From positions 3,596,001 through 3,660,000 of the forward strand of contig OZ241348.1 in NCBI GenBank assembly GCA_965199915.1: DNA of 64,000 nucleotides, in the 5' to 3' direction. The DNA comes from VXYL01 sp965199915 (GTDB lineage: Bacteria > Pseudomonadota > Gammaproteobacteria > Pseudomonadales > Azotimanducaceae). The position numbers and the translations under genes were made by a program. Under the pieces are notes generated by a model. It ran no database searches, was not told where the DNA came from, and worked only from the letters and a program-made list of their open reading frames with translations. Shown here piece after piece: positions 34,905-43,468 of this stretch (position 1 is its first letter; each line of letters starts with the position of its first letter).

Positions 34905-35532
34905 GCTTGCCCCGGCTGCGGGATGCGCTCTGGCGCAAGCGGCGCGCCCGCGCCCGACAGGCGAGATAGTCGGCTTCGGACGCCGGGCGCCCGGCGAAAT
35001 GGGCCAGTTCCGCAGCCGACACGAGCAATCGCAGATCTTCCGTCGGCAGGTATTTGGAGGCGATTTCGCGCGCCGTGGCCGCGGCCGGCCAGCGCTGGAC
35101 ATCGGCCAAGCCGCGCAAGACGCCGAGCAGCAAGGCGTGGATGGCGGCACCGTACCGGCCCTCCCGCGCATGGGCGTCCGCGGCGTCCAACCCTTCTTGG
35201 CCGCTGTTGGCGCTCGTCCGGGCGGCAACGGTTTCCGTGCGGCCGCGACGCCGCTCGCGCAGGCGCGCCCAGTCGACGGTCGCGAGCCACGCCGTCAACA
35301 ACACGGCGGCAACGACGGCGAGCGGCAGCCAAAGAAGCCAACCCGCCCCGGCCACCGGCGGGGCGATCGTTTCGACGTCCACGGATGGAAGCGTCCCTTG
35401 CAGTTGGTGCTCCAGATAGATGCGTTCCAACGTCTCATCGACGCTCGTCGCTCCGGCGGCAAGCGAAAACAAGACGCCGGCGGCAAGCGCCGGCATCTTG
35501 ACCGGCAACGGAAATCGACTCGCGCTCACCAC
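34894..35532 (-). CDS. DUF4129 domain membrane protein
   Basis: 212 aa. Signal-like N-terminus (ALAAGVLFSLAAGATS), a membrane span (LLWLPLAVVAAVLLTAWLA), then the DUF4129 helix-turn domain HAREGRYGAAIHALLLGVLRGLADV and DLRLLVSAAELAHFAGRPASEADY. GTG start at 35530-35532. First gene of the leftward operon DUF4129-DUF4350-MoxR-DUF58-SpoIIM-RDD; all six overlap by 4-11 bp, indicating one transcript. No promoter was recognised upstream. Confidence 0.83.
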   Translation of the reverse strand: MVSASRFPLPVKMPALAAGVLFSLAAGATSVDETLERIYLEHQLQGTLPSVDVETIAPPVAGAGWLLWLPLAVVAAVLLTAWLATVDWARLRERRRGRTETVAARTSANSGQEGLDAADAHAREGRYGAAIHALLLGVLRGLADVQRWPAAATAREIASKYLPTEDLRLLVSAAELAHFAGRPASEADYLACRARARRLRQSASRSRGKHGD

Positions 35533-35562
35533 GCCATCGTACCTTCCAAGCGGCGGCCGGCG

Positions 35563-36633
35563 CTACCCGCGTTGAGCGTGCGCCGTGGCCCACGGAGCGG
35601 TGGCGTAGCGAAGGCTCACGTCGGCATTGCCCGGCCACGCGGCGGCAGTGGGCCGCAAGTCCGCAAGCTCCGCCAGCACCTTGTCGCCGAGGCGCGGCGC
35701 CAAGCTGAGTTTCACGGGCCAACAGATCAGGCAATTGCCGTGGCGGAGCACGAAGGCGTCCGCCGCGTCGCCAAGTTCGCCGGCGGCGGGTTCGGCGCGA
35801 TCAACCAGCAAGGTGTCGAACGCGGCGCCGGTCAGATCCACGGCCGGCAGGTGCTCGGCGAACGCGGCGCGCACCGCCGCGAGATGCTCCGCCTCGCCGC
35901 GCGCGGTGCCATCGTCTGCTATTGCGCCGCCAACATGGAGCGCGTTGCCGCGGCTGGTCACGGTCAACTCCGGCTGCGCGCCGGACGCCGAGCCCACACA
36001 GTGCGCGAACACGGTCGGCGCCGCAGCGCGCAACCGCACGCGGGTCTGGCGCAAGGGGCGGCGGCGCATCACGGCCCCGCCCGCGCCGATGCGCCGCGCC
36101 AACGCTTCGTTGCCGGCGCCGGCGGCGAACACGTACACGCCGGCGCGCAGCTCGCGGTCGCCAATCTTGATCCGCGCGGCGCCACTCGCTCCCAGCGCCA
36201 CGGCGGCGGCGTCCACCGGCGCGGCGAGCAGCCGATGCCGCACCGGTTCCGCCAAGCGGCGGACTAGCGCGGGCACGTCGACGACGAAATCGGCGAGCGC
36301 AAGCGACGCGCGCCGTCCGACCCGCGCCGCTTCCGCGCCGGCGCCGAGCAAGTGCATGTGTTCGGCTCGCACCGCCACGCCCCGCAAGTCCACTTCGCCG
36401 TTGCCGGCGAGGCAGGCGCGCCAACGCGCCGGCATCTCCGCCAGCGGCCCCGGAGTCGTGCTTGGGCCAGCCAAGGCGTACTTGACGCCACTATGGATGA
36501 TCCCTTGCGAGGCCGCGGTCTGCTTGCCCCCGACCGGATTTCCGTCGCAGAGCGCTATCGACAACCCGCGGTTGGCAAGCAGGTTGGCGAGCCACAACCC
36601 GGCGATTCCCGCGCCGACGATCGCGGCGTCCAC
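35563..36633 (-). CDS. FAD-dependent oxidoreductase (DAO family)
   Basis: 356 aa. Rossmann start AAIVGAGIAGLWLANLLANRG with the GxGxxG dinucleotide motif, then GGKQTAASQGIIHSGVKYAL, a segment typical of glycerol-3-phosphate dehydrogenase/2-hydroxyglutarate-oxidase-like DAO proteins. RAGVYVFAAGAGNEALARR is the second FAD-contacting block. GTG at 36631-36633 was chosen because the fold begins at once; the longer upstream frame runs through a palindromic repeat. Substrate unknown. It lies 30 bp upstream of the DUF4129 gene on the same strand and could be co-transcribed. Confidence 0.84.
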   Translation of the reverse strand: MDAAIVGAGIAGLWLANLLANRGLSIALCDGNPVGGKQTAASQGIIHSGVKYALAGPSTTPGPLAEMPARWRACLAGNGEVDLRGVAVRAEHMHLLGAGAEAARVGRRASLALADFVVDVPALVRRLAEPVRHRLLAAPVDAAAVALGASGAARIKIGDRELRAGVYVFAAGAGNEALARRIGAGGAVMRRRPLRQTRVRLRAAAPTVFAHCVGSASGAQPELTVTSRGNALHVGGAIADDGTARGEAEHLAAVRAAFAEHLPAVDLTGAAFDTLLVDRAEPAAGELGDAADAFVLRHGNCLICWPVKLSLAPRLGDKVLAELADLRPTAAAWPGNADVSLRYATAPWATAHAQRG

Positions 36634-36638
36634 TACTA

Positions 36639-36680
36639 GGCGCGCCCTGCGGGGCGCGTTCGAGTTTGCTCCGCAAACTC
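36639..36680. repeat. Palindromic repeat element, copy c (most perfect copy)
   Basis: CGCGCCC-TGCG-GGGCGCG (36641-36658) and GAGTTTGC-TCC-GCAAACTC (36662-36680): two adjacent hairpins with 7- and 8-bp perfect stems. It sits in the 145-bp gap between the divergent FAD-oxidoreductase gene and waaA. Confidence 0.85.
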
Positions 36681-36778
36681 CGTGCCTGTGGGGGGAATCC
36701 GGCGACATGGTTTGACCGACGTGTCTTCGAGTCATTGAGTAGCATACCCACGTTCCGCCCGCGTCCGAGACACCGCCC

Positions 36779-38029
36779 ATGGCGAAACTCCTCTACAACG
36801 TCTTGTTGCACTTGGCCCTTCCTTGGGTGTGGGGGCGTCTGTTTTGGAAGGCGGATGGCGCCTACCGCCACCGCGTCGGCGAGCGTTTCGGGCGCGTTCC
36901 CCCCGGCGTGCCGCCCGGCGCCGTGTGGTTCCACACTGTCTCGGCGGGAGAGACCAACGCGGCCGCGCCAGTGGTGCGCGCCGTGGTGGAGCGCTTTCCA
37001 GCCGAGACGGTGCTGGTCACCACGATGACGCCCGCCGGCAGCGGCCGCGTGCGCGCCCTGCTCGGCGATGCGGTGGCGCACTGCTACGCCCCTTACGACT
37101 ACCCGTGGGCCGTGGCGCGGTTCCTGGCGGCGGTCCAGCCGCGCGCGCTGGTGTTGATGGAGACGGAACTGTGGCCGAACTTGATCGCGCAGGCGCGCGG
37201 CGTCGGCGCGGCGGTCTACTTGGTCAACGCCCGGCTCTCGGCGCGTTCGTTTCGGGGCTACCAGCGCATCGGGCGGCTCGCGCGGCCGATGCTGCGTTGT
37301 CTGGACGCCGTGCTGTGCCAGTACGAGGACACCGCGGCGCGCTTCCGGCAACTTGGCGCGCGGCGCGTTCACACCACCGGCAGCGTGAAATTCGACGCCG
37401 AGCTGCCGCCGGACGCGTTCGGCGTGCGGGACTTGCCGCGCGGCGACGGGCCGGTGTGGATCGCCGGCAGCACCCACCCCGGCGAGGAAGAGGTGGTCCT
37501 CGATGCCCACCGGCAATTGCTGCGGCGCCACCCGAATCTGCGCTTGATCGCGGCGCCCCGGCACACGGAACGGGCCGCCGGCGTCGCCCGCTTGGCGCGC
37601 GGGCGCGGGTTCGGCGCGGCGCTGCTTTCCAAACGAGAGACGGACGCGCAAGTGCTGGTGGCGGACGTGATGGGCACCCTCGCGCACCTGTACGGTTTGG
37701 CCGAGGTCGCGTTCGTGGGCGGCAGCTTGGATCGCACCGGCGGCCACAATCCCATCGAGGCGGCCGCGCACGGTTTGCCGATCTTGATGGGGCCGGCGCG
37801 GTTCAAGATCGAAGAGATATGCGCGCGCTTTCTCGCCGCGAAATGCTTGCACACGGTGACCGGCGCCGACGAGTTGGCCGGAATGGTCGGGGCGTTGTTG
37901 GCGGATCCGAACCGGCGCCGCGCGGAGGGCCGCCGCGCCAAAGCGGTGGTCGATCGGAATCGCGGCGCCCGCGCGGCGGTGATCGAACGCCTGTGCGCGT
38001 GGCTCGAACCCGGTGGCCGCGGAGCTTAA
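36779..38029 (+). CDS. waaA: 3-deoxy-D-manno-octulosonic acid (Kdo) transferase
   Basis: 416 aa. Transfers Kdo from CMP-Kdo to lipid A in the inner membrane. N-terminal hydrophobic anchor LLYNVLLHLALPWVWGRLFW, then YRHRVGERFG, VWFHTVSAGETNAAAPVV (catalytic Glu of the SxGE block), VLMETELWPNLI, VNARLSARSFRGY, GSVKFDA, and EVAFVGGSLDRTGGHNPIEAAAHG. ATG at 36779. Together with hldE it shows the organism makes an LPS inner core. Confidence 0.95.
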   Translation: MAKLLYNVLLHLALPWVWGRLFWKADGAYRHRVGERFGRVPPGVPPGAVWFHTVSAGETNAAAPVVRAVVERFPAETVLVTTMTPAGSGRVRALLGDAVAHCYAPYDYPWAVARFLAAVQPRALVLMETELWPNLIAQARGVGAAVYLVNARLSARSFRGYQRIGRLARPMLRCLDAVLCQYEDTAARFRQLGARRVHTTGSVKFDAELPPDAFGVRDLPRGDGPVWIAGSTHPGEEEVVLDAHRQLLRRHPNLRLIAAPRHTERAAGVARLARGRGFGAALLSKRETDAQVLVADVMGTLAHLYGLAEVAFVGGSLDRTGGHNPIEAAAHGLPILMGPARFKIEEICARFLAAKCLHTVTGADELAGMVGALLADPNRRRAEGRRAKAVVDRNRGARAAVIERLCAWLEPGGRGA

Positions 38030-38115
38030 CCCGACTTCCGCAACTCGGAACGGATTTGAAGTTTTTTGGGACGGTCTGACGCTTGCGGAGTGGCCCAACT
38101 CGTTGTTTTCGGTAG

Positions 38116-38131
38116 GCGGGTCGTCGTTTCG
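38116..38131. repeat. Target-site duplication, left, of the ISNCY element
   Basis: GCGGGTCGTCGTTTCG, repeated exactly at 41978-41993 just outside the opposite end of the element. A 16-bp duplication agrees with the long duplications I recall for IS1202-group (ISNCY) elements. Confidence 0.88.
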
Positions 38132-38205
38132 TGTTGGGAGCACATAATCTGTCCGGTTTTCTAGCACATAAATTGTCCGCTTTTGGACGCCTCTGGAGGA
38201 GGTCG

Positions 38206-39369
38206 ATGAAGCGGGCGAAATGGTTGCAGGAGACGAGGATGAGAAGATTCGAGGAGGCGTTGGGAAGGTGGACGGAGAAGCGGTTGACGCAGGAGGAGGC
38301 GGCGGAGCTGCTGGGGGTGTGCCCGCGCACGTTCCGGCGGTACGTTGACCGGTACCACGAAGACGGAATCGACGGGCTGGTCGACAAGCGGATGGCGCAG
38401 GTGTCGTCGCTGCGGGCGCCGGCGGACGAGGTGCTGCGGCTGGAGACGCTGTACCGGGAGACCTACGAGGGGTGGACGGTGGCGCACTTCCACGAGCGGT
38501 ACCGGGAGGAGCACGGCGGAAAGCGGTCGTACACGTGGGTGAAGAGCCGGCTGCGGGAGGCGGGTCTGGTCGGCAAGGGCCGGACGCGGGGGAGGCGCCG
38601 GAAGAAGCGCGAGCGGGCGCCGCTGCCCGGGATGCTGGTGCATCAGGACGGGTCCACGCACGAGTGGGTGGCGGACGCGGTGTGGGATCTGATCGTGACC
38701 TTGGACGACGCCACGGGCGAGGTGTATTCGGGCTTCTTCGTGGAGGAGGAGGGCACCTGGTCGAGCTTCCGCGGGGTGCGCGAGACGGCCGAGGGGCGGG
38801 GGCTGTTCCTGAGCCTCTACTCGGACCGGGGCAGCCACTACTGGCACACGCCGGAGGCGGGCGGCAAGGTGGACAAAAGCAACCCGACGCAGTTCGGGCG
38901 GGCGATGGGGGAGCTGGGCATCGAGATGATTCCGTCCTACTCGCCCCAGGCGCGGGGCCGTTCGGAGCGGCACTTCGGGACAATCCAAGGGCGTCTGCCG
39001 AACGAGCTGGCGCTGGAAGGCGTGCGCGACATGGAGACGGCCAACAACTACCTGCGCGAGCGGTTCTGGCCCGACTACAACAAGCGCTTCGCGGCGCCGG
39101 CGCGGGAGTCCGGCGACGCCTTCGTGCCGCTCGGCGGCGTCGACCTCGACGACATCCTGTGCGTCAAGGAGGACCGCGTGGTCGGGCACGACAACTGCGT
39201 CAGCTACAACAACCGGTCGCTGCAAATCCCGCCCGGACCGCACGGCAGGCACTTCGTGCGCCGCCGCGTCCGCGTCCACGAGCACGCCGACGGGCGGCTG
39301 TCGGTGTTCCACGGCCCGCGCCGCATCGGCCGCTACGAGGCCGACGGCTCGCCGGTCGCCACCGCGTGA
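38206..39369 (+). CDS. ISNCY family transposase
   Basis: 387 aa. N-terminal helix-turn-helix RRFEEALGRWTEKRLTQEEAAELLGVCPRTFRRYVDRY, typical of the ISNCY/IS1202 group. The DDE core shows MLVHQDGSTHEWV (first Asp), LYSDRGSHYW (second Asp) and YSPQARGRSERHFGTIQGRLPNEL (Glu). The C-terminal domain ends with HARRIGRYE-like FHGPRRIGRYEADG. GGAGGA is 6 bp before ATG 38206. The gene is intact, so the insertion of IS4 elements downstream need not have killed it. Confidence 0.92.
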   Translation: MKRAKWLQETRMRRFEEALGRWTEKRLTQEEAAELLGVCPRTFRRYVDRYHEDGIDGLVDKRMAQVSSLRAPADEVLRLETLYRETYEGWTVAHFHERYREEHGGKRSYTWVKSRLREAGLVGKGRTRGRRRKKRERAPLPGMLVHQDGSTHEWVADAVWDLIVTLDDATGEVYSGFFVEEEGTWSSFRGVRETAEGRGLFLSLYSDRGSHYWHTPEAGGKVDKSNPTQFGRAMGELGIEMIPSYSPQARGRSERHFGTIQGRLPNELALEGVRDMETANNYLRERFWPDYNKRFAAPARESGDAFVPLGGVDLDDILCVKEDRVVGHDNCVSYNNRSLQIPPGPHGRHFVRRRVRVHEHADGRLSVFHGPRRIGRYEADGSPVATA

Positions 39370-39381
39370 ACGCGGCGACGC

Positions 39382-39401
39382 AAAGGCCCTTCGGGCCTTT
39401 T
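39382..39401 (+). terminator. Rho-independent-type terminator after the ISNCY transposase
   Basis: AAAGGCCC-TTC-GGGCCTTT followed by T, 13 bp beyond the transposase stop; a strong GC stem with flanking A and T runs. Confidence 0.7.
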
Positions 39402-39403
39402 CG

Positions 39404-39414
39404 GGGCGCTGCCC
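39404..39414. repeat. 11-bp target duplication, left of IS4 copy 1
   Basis: GGGCGCTGCCC, found again at 40777-40787 (between the copies) and 41755-41765 (right of copy 2). Three identical 11-mers each abut a CATATG terminus. Confidence 0.92.
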
Positions 39415-40776
39415 CATATGCGTTAACTTGTTTTTTCATTAAAAATCAAAGTATTGCGACATTTGCGGCTTTCTACGGCGTGGCGGTTCGGTCAGAGAGG
39501 CCGAAATGTCTGGCCATTCATCCAGCATTTCGGCTAGCGACATCGCTGGTTCAACGGCTCGGCAGACTTGATTCAACACGAACTTGAACTCCCGCCAAGG
39601 GCTGCGCGACCGTTCCCCGGCCGCAGGGGGAAACGGCGCGCGAATCGGCGCGGCGGGCCAGCTTCTCGGCCAGCAAGGCCACGAGCAGCTTGCCGTAGAG
39701 CCACGCCCGGGCGCTGTCGTCGGCGCGCTTCGGCAGATGCCCCAGCCCCGCCAGCGACTTGCAGCGCTTGAACGTCAACTCCACCTGCCAGCGCACGCGG
39801 TACCACCGCAGCACCTCCGCCGCCGAGAACCTGTCCGCCGGGAAGGTCGTGAACACGATCACGCAGCCGGCGAACTCCAACGTCTCCGGGCGCAGTTCGT
39901 TGCCGTTGCGCGACGCCCGCCGGCGCAGCTTCTCCCTGGCCCGCTCGGCGTCCTCGGCGCTCTTCCGCATCGCGCACACGCGCCCGACCACCCCCTCGCG
40001 GTCGGCTCCGACCGCCCGCGCCCGCCACGACCTGGCCGCCCCGACGCGCTTGATAGCGGACACCGCCGCGAGCAGATCGAACGGCCTCCTGCCGCCCGGC
40101 GTGCGGAACCGCAGCGCCTGCGTGTTGACGCGCACCGTCGCGTACCCGCCAGCAGCGTCCACGTGCGTCAGCCCGGAGGACGTCGAGTAGCCGCGATCCG
40201 CCACCACGTGGTCTCCCCGCTCGATCGGGAACCGCGACAGCGACTCGCCGCATCCCCCGCCTTCCGTCCTCGTCACCTCGAAGTGGTCGCACGCCAGCGC
40301 CGGCAGCCGCAGGCTGTAGTGGACCCGCCACAGCGAACCCGTCCGCCCCGGCTCCTTCACCACCGACCCGTCGAACGCGCGGACCTGGAAGCCCCCGGAC
40401 GCGCCCAGCTCCACGCCGCACTCGCGGTACATCCCCACGCACAGCGCCCGCAGCCACTCCTTCGACTTCCTCAGCCGCTTGAACAGCGCCACGTCCGACA
40501 TGTCCGCGATTCCCGCCTGCCGGGCCCGCGTCGCCGTCTCCCGCAGCGAGTGCCCGCAGCCCAGATGCATCAGCAGCATCCGCAGCAGAACATCCGCCGA
40601 CTTGTCCTTCCGCAGCCCCTTGAGCGCCCCGTGGATCGCCGCCTGCTCCCGCCAGTCCGACGGCAGATGCGACGACAGCACCTCCCAGTCCTCGTCCATT
40701 CCGCGACCTCCTTGTCGCTGTGCGTCCGCACACCAGCCTAGGGCACTTTGCCTCCCCAAACAAGTTAACGCATATG
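39415..40776 (-). mobile_element. IS4-family insertion sequence, copy 1 (complete, 1362 bp)
   Basis: Bounded by 19-bp perfect inverted repeats CATATGCGTTAACTTGTTT (39415-39433) and its complement (40758-40776), with 11-bp direct duplications outside. Contains one intact leftward transposase gene. The duplication length and YREK motif agree with the IS4 family. Confidence 0.93.
39551..40699 (-). CDS. IS4 family transposase
   Basis: 382 aa. Catalytic DDE: FQVRAFDGSVVK (first Asp), HVVADRGYSTSSG (second Asp) and YRVRWQVELTFKRCK. The last fits the IS4 YREK signature exactly, Y-x2-R-x3-E-x6-K. ATG at 40697-40699 follows AAGGAGGTCGCGG on the coding strand. The N-terminal part SLRETATRARQAGIADMSDVALFKRLRKS is the usual DNA-binding region. 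The gene is intact and differs from the second copy by only a few substitutions in shared sequence. Confidence 0.93.
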   Translation of the reverse strand: MDEDWEVLSSHLPSDWREQAAIHGALKGLRKDKSADVLLRMLLMHLGCGHSLRETATRARQAGIADMSDVALFKRLRKSKEWLRALCVGMYRECGVELGASGGFQVRAFDGSVVKEPGRTGSLWRVHYSLRLPALACDHFEVTRTEGGGCGESLSRFPIERGDHVVADRGYSTSSGLTHVDAAGGYATVRVNTQALRFRTPGGRRPFDLLAAVSAIKRVGAARSWRARAVGADREGVVGRVCAMRKSAEDAERAREKLRRRASRNGNELRPETLEFAGCVIVFTTFPADRFSAAEVLRWYRVRWQVELTFKRCKSLAGLGHLPKRADDSARAWLYGKLLVALLAEKLARRADSRAVSPCGRGTVAQPLAGVQVRVESSLPSR

Positions 40777-40787
40777 GGGCGCTGCCC

Positions 40788-41754
40788 CATATGCGTTAAC
40801 TTGTTTTTTCATTAAAAATCAAAGTATTGCGACATTTGCGGCTTTCTACGGCGTGGCGGTTCGGTCAGAGAGGCCGAAATGTCTGGCCATTCATCCAGCA
40901 TTTCGGCTAGCGACATCGCTGGTTCAACGGCTCGGCAGACTTGATTCAACACGAACTTGAACTCCCGCCAAGGGCTGCGCGAACGTTTCCCGGCCGCAGG
41001 GGGAAACGGCGCGCGAATCGGCGCGGCGAGCCAGCTTCTCGGCCAGCAAGGCCACGAGCAGCTTGCCGTAGAGCCACGCCCGGGCGCTGTCGTCGGCGCG
41101 CTTCGGCAGATGCCCCAGCCCCGCCAGCGACTTGCAGCGCTTGAACGTCAACTCCACCTGCCAGCGCACGCGGTACCACCGCAGCACCTCCGCCGCCGAG
41201 AACCTGTCCGCCGGGAAGGTCGTGAACACGATCACGCAGCCGGCGAACTCCAACGTCTCCGGGCGCAGTTCGTTGCCGTTGCGCGACGCCCGCCGGCGCA
41301 GCTTCTCCCTGGCCCGCTCGGCGTCCTCGGCGCTCTTCCGCATCGCGCACACGCGCCCGACCACCCCCTCGCGGTCGGCTCCGACCGCCCGCGCCCGCCA
41401 CGACCTGGCCGCCCCGACGCGCTTGATAGCGGACACCGCCGCGAGCAGATCGAACGGCCTCCTGCCGCCCGGCGTGCGGAACCGCAGCGCCTGCGTGCCG
41501 GGCCCGCGTCGCCGTCTCCCGCAGCGAGTGCCCGCAGCCCAGATGCATCAGCAGCATCCGCAGCAGAACATCCGCCGACTTGTCCTTCCGCAGCCCCTTG
41601 AGCGCCCCGTGAATCGCCGCCTGCTCCCGCCAGTCCGACGGCAGGAACGAAGACAACACCTCCCAGTCCTCGTCCATTCCGCGACCTCCTTGTCGCTGTG
41701 CGTCCGCACATCAGCCTAGGGCACTTTGCCGCCCCAAACAAGTTAACGCATATG
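40788..41754 (-). mobile_element. IS4-family element copy 2, internally deleted (967 bp)
   Basis: Same 19-bp inverted repeats (40788-40806 and 41736-41754) and the same 11-bp flanks as copy 1. Relative to copy 1 it lacks the 395 bp equivalent to 40125-40519; the junction is after 41497. 1362 minus 395 equals its 967 bp, so apart from the deletion length is conserved. It could move only with transposase from copy 1 or elsewhere. Confidence 0.93.
40924..41677 (-). pseudogene. IS4 transposase remnant (deleted and frameshifted)
   Basis: Starts normally with MDEDWEVLSSFLPSDW at 41677 and runs through SLRETATRARHAG. There the 395-bp deletion (not a multiple of three) removes both catalytic aspartates and shifts the frame. 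The C-terminal YREK part persists as a separate open frame to 40924. No active product is expected. Confidence 0.92.
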
Positions 41755-41977
41755 GGGCGCTGCCCCGAACCCCGAAGTACGGGAACACCAGCGCAAAGGG
41801 GCGGCGACGGCCGGTCCGGCAGCGTCGCCGCCCGCGGCTTGCGCCAGTGTTGCGGCCTATCCGCTTCCGGGGTCCGCGCTCGGCACGGTAGCGCACTCGA
41901 GTGGCGCTTCAAGGGGGGCGCGAAGACCGGACAGATAACGTGCTCTAAAAACCGGACAAATGTATTTGCTACCAACA

Positions 41978-41993
41978 GCGGGTCGTCGTTTCG
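41978..41993. repeat. Target-site duplication, right, of the ISNCY element
   Basis: GCGGGTCGTCGTTTCG, identical to 38116-38131, immediately after the CCAACA terminus. Confidence 0.88.
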
Positions 41994-42130
41994 GTGCAAC
42001 GACAACCACGGACGCCTATACTATGGCTGTCGGTTCACAACGGTGAAGACCGAGCGAAGGGACGTTGGGAAACAAGACGAGCGAGCGATGGCGATGCAGA
42101 CGGCCGAAGTTCAATCGGAGTGCTGACTTC

Positions 42131-43447
42131 ATGAATCTCACGGCGGTTGAGCCACGTCGAGCTGTTGACCGGGCCGAGAGCAACCGGCTGCGGGCGGGTG
42201 ATCGAGCGTTTCACGACTGGTATCGATTCGTGCTGTCGTTTCCGCCCCATTTGGTGCGCGACTACGGGGAGCGGTTCGGCCTTGGGCCGGAGCAGACGGT
42301 GCTCGACCCGTTCTGCGGCACCGGCACGACGCTGGTGGAGTGCAAGAAGCTCGGCATCCAAAGCGTTGGCTTGGAGCCCAACCCGTTGGCGCACTTCGCC
42401 AGCACCGTAAAGGTGGATTGGGCCAACCGCGGACGCGCATTAACGAAATATGCCGACGCGGTCGCCGCCCAAGTCGCCAGGACTTTCTCGGAGCAAGGTG
42501 TGGAGGATGTTGATCTGCCGCTGTTTGCCGAGCGCAATGGCTCTCGTGCTGCGTTGCGCCGCTTGCCGGAAGAACAAGCGCAACTGCTGTTGCGAAACTC
42601 CATCAGCCCACTGCCGCTGCACCGGACATTGGTGTTGCTGGACGCCATTGACGAGTGTGGCACCAGCCATGAACGACGCTACGCTCGACTGGCGCTGGCC
42701 AAGGCACTTGTGCAGAACATCGGCAATCTCAAGTTCGGGCCGGAAGTCGGCGTGGGAAAGGCCAAGCAGGACGCGCCGGTGCTGTCGGCGTGGTTGCGGA
42801 ACATGCGGGCGATGCGGCCGACCTCGACGAACTCCGATCGGATGCGAACGCGGATGTGCTCCTGGCGGACTCGCGCGCCGCGGGCGAAGTGCTTGAAGCG
42901 GCTTCGGTCGATGCCGTGATCACGTCGCCACCCTACCCGAATGAGAAGGACTACACGCGGACGGTGCGGTTGGAATCCGTGATTCTTGGTTTCATTCGCA
43001 GCAAGCAGGAGCTGCGGGCACTCAAGCAGCGGCTGGTGCGCTCGAACACGCGCGGGGTCTACAAAGCCGACACCGACGATCAGGAAGTGGCAAGCCACGC
43101 GGCGATAGCGGAGATTTCACAAGCGATCGAGCGCAGGCGGCTGAAGCTCGGCAAGACCTCCGGCTTCGAACGCCTGTATGCTCGCGTCACCCAGCTGTAC
43201 TTCGGCGGCATGCGACGCCACTTGGCGTCCTTGCGGCCGGCCCTCAAAGCGCGGCGCGAAGTTGGCTTACGTTGTTGGCGACCAAGCGTCCTATCTTCGC
43301 GTGATGATACGAACAGGCGAGTTGCTGGCGGACTTGGCGCAATCGCTCGGCTACAGAGTCGCCGGCATCGACCTCTTTCGCACCAGACCCTCCACGACAA
43401 CGGGGCAACAGTTGCGAGAGGAGGTCGTGCTGTTGGAGTGGCCCTGA
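42131..43447 (+). pseudogene. DNA methyltransferase (N6-adenine/N4-cytosine type) broken by two single-base indels
   Basis: From ATG 42131 the protein shows TVLDPFCGTGTTLVECKKLGI, the AdoMet-binding motif I, to about residue 229. It then changes frame near 42816 (one base apparently missing) and continues as LDELRSDANADVLLADSRAA with the catalytic motif DAVITSPPYPNEKDYTR. It returns to the first frame after 43249 (one extra G), giving KRGAKLAYVVGDQASYLRV and GYRVAGIDLFRTRPS to the stop at 43447. The first indel yields a stop at 42919 and loses SPPY. Solitary: no restriction subunit is seen. It begins ~150 bp beyond the ISNCY element. Sequencing error cannot be excluded. Confidence 0.85.
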
Positions 43448-43468
43448 TGGCCGTTGTACCAGAGGTCT

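Larger units (their letters stand above)
38132..41977 (+). mobile_element. ISNCY (IS1202-like) insertion sequence, interrupted by two tandem IS4 copies
   Basis: Ends are inverted repeats: TGTTGGGAGCACATAATCTG at the left and, read from the right, TGTTGGTAGCAAATACATTT, both followed by TGTCCGGTTTT-like blocks. A second similar motif (AGCACATAAATTGTCCGC) repeats just inside. The 16-bp duplication flanks it. The element encodes one transposase (38206-39369). The original element without the inner insertions would be about 1.5 kb. Nested IS4 copies occupy 39415-41754. Confidence 0.9.

Noticed and set aside
36712..36745. TTGACC ... TAGCAT as a waaA promoter
   Set aside because: The 22-bp spacing is too long for a sigma-70 promoter.
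40777..40787. GGGCGCTGCCC considered as another copy of the dispersed palindrome
   Set aside because: It differs from the CGCGCCC-n4-GGGCGCG stem and is fully explained as the IS4 11-bp target duplication.
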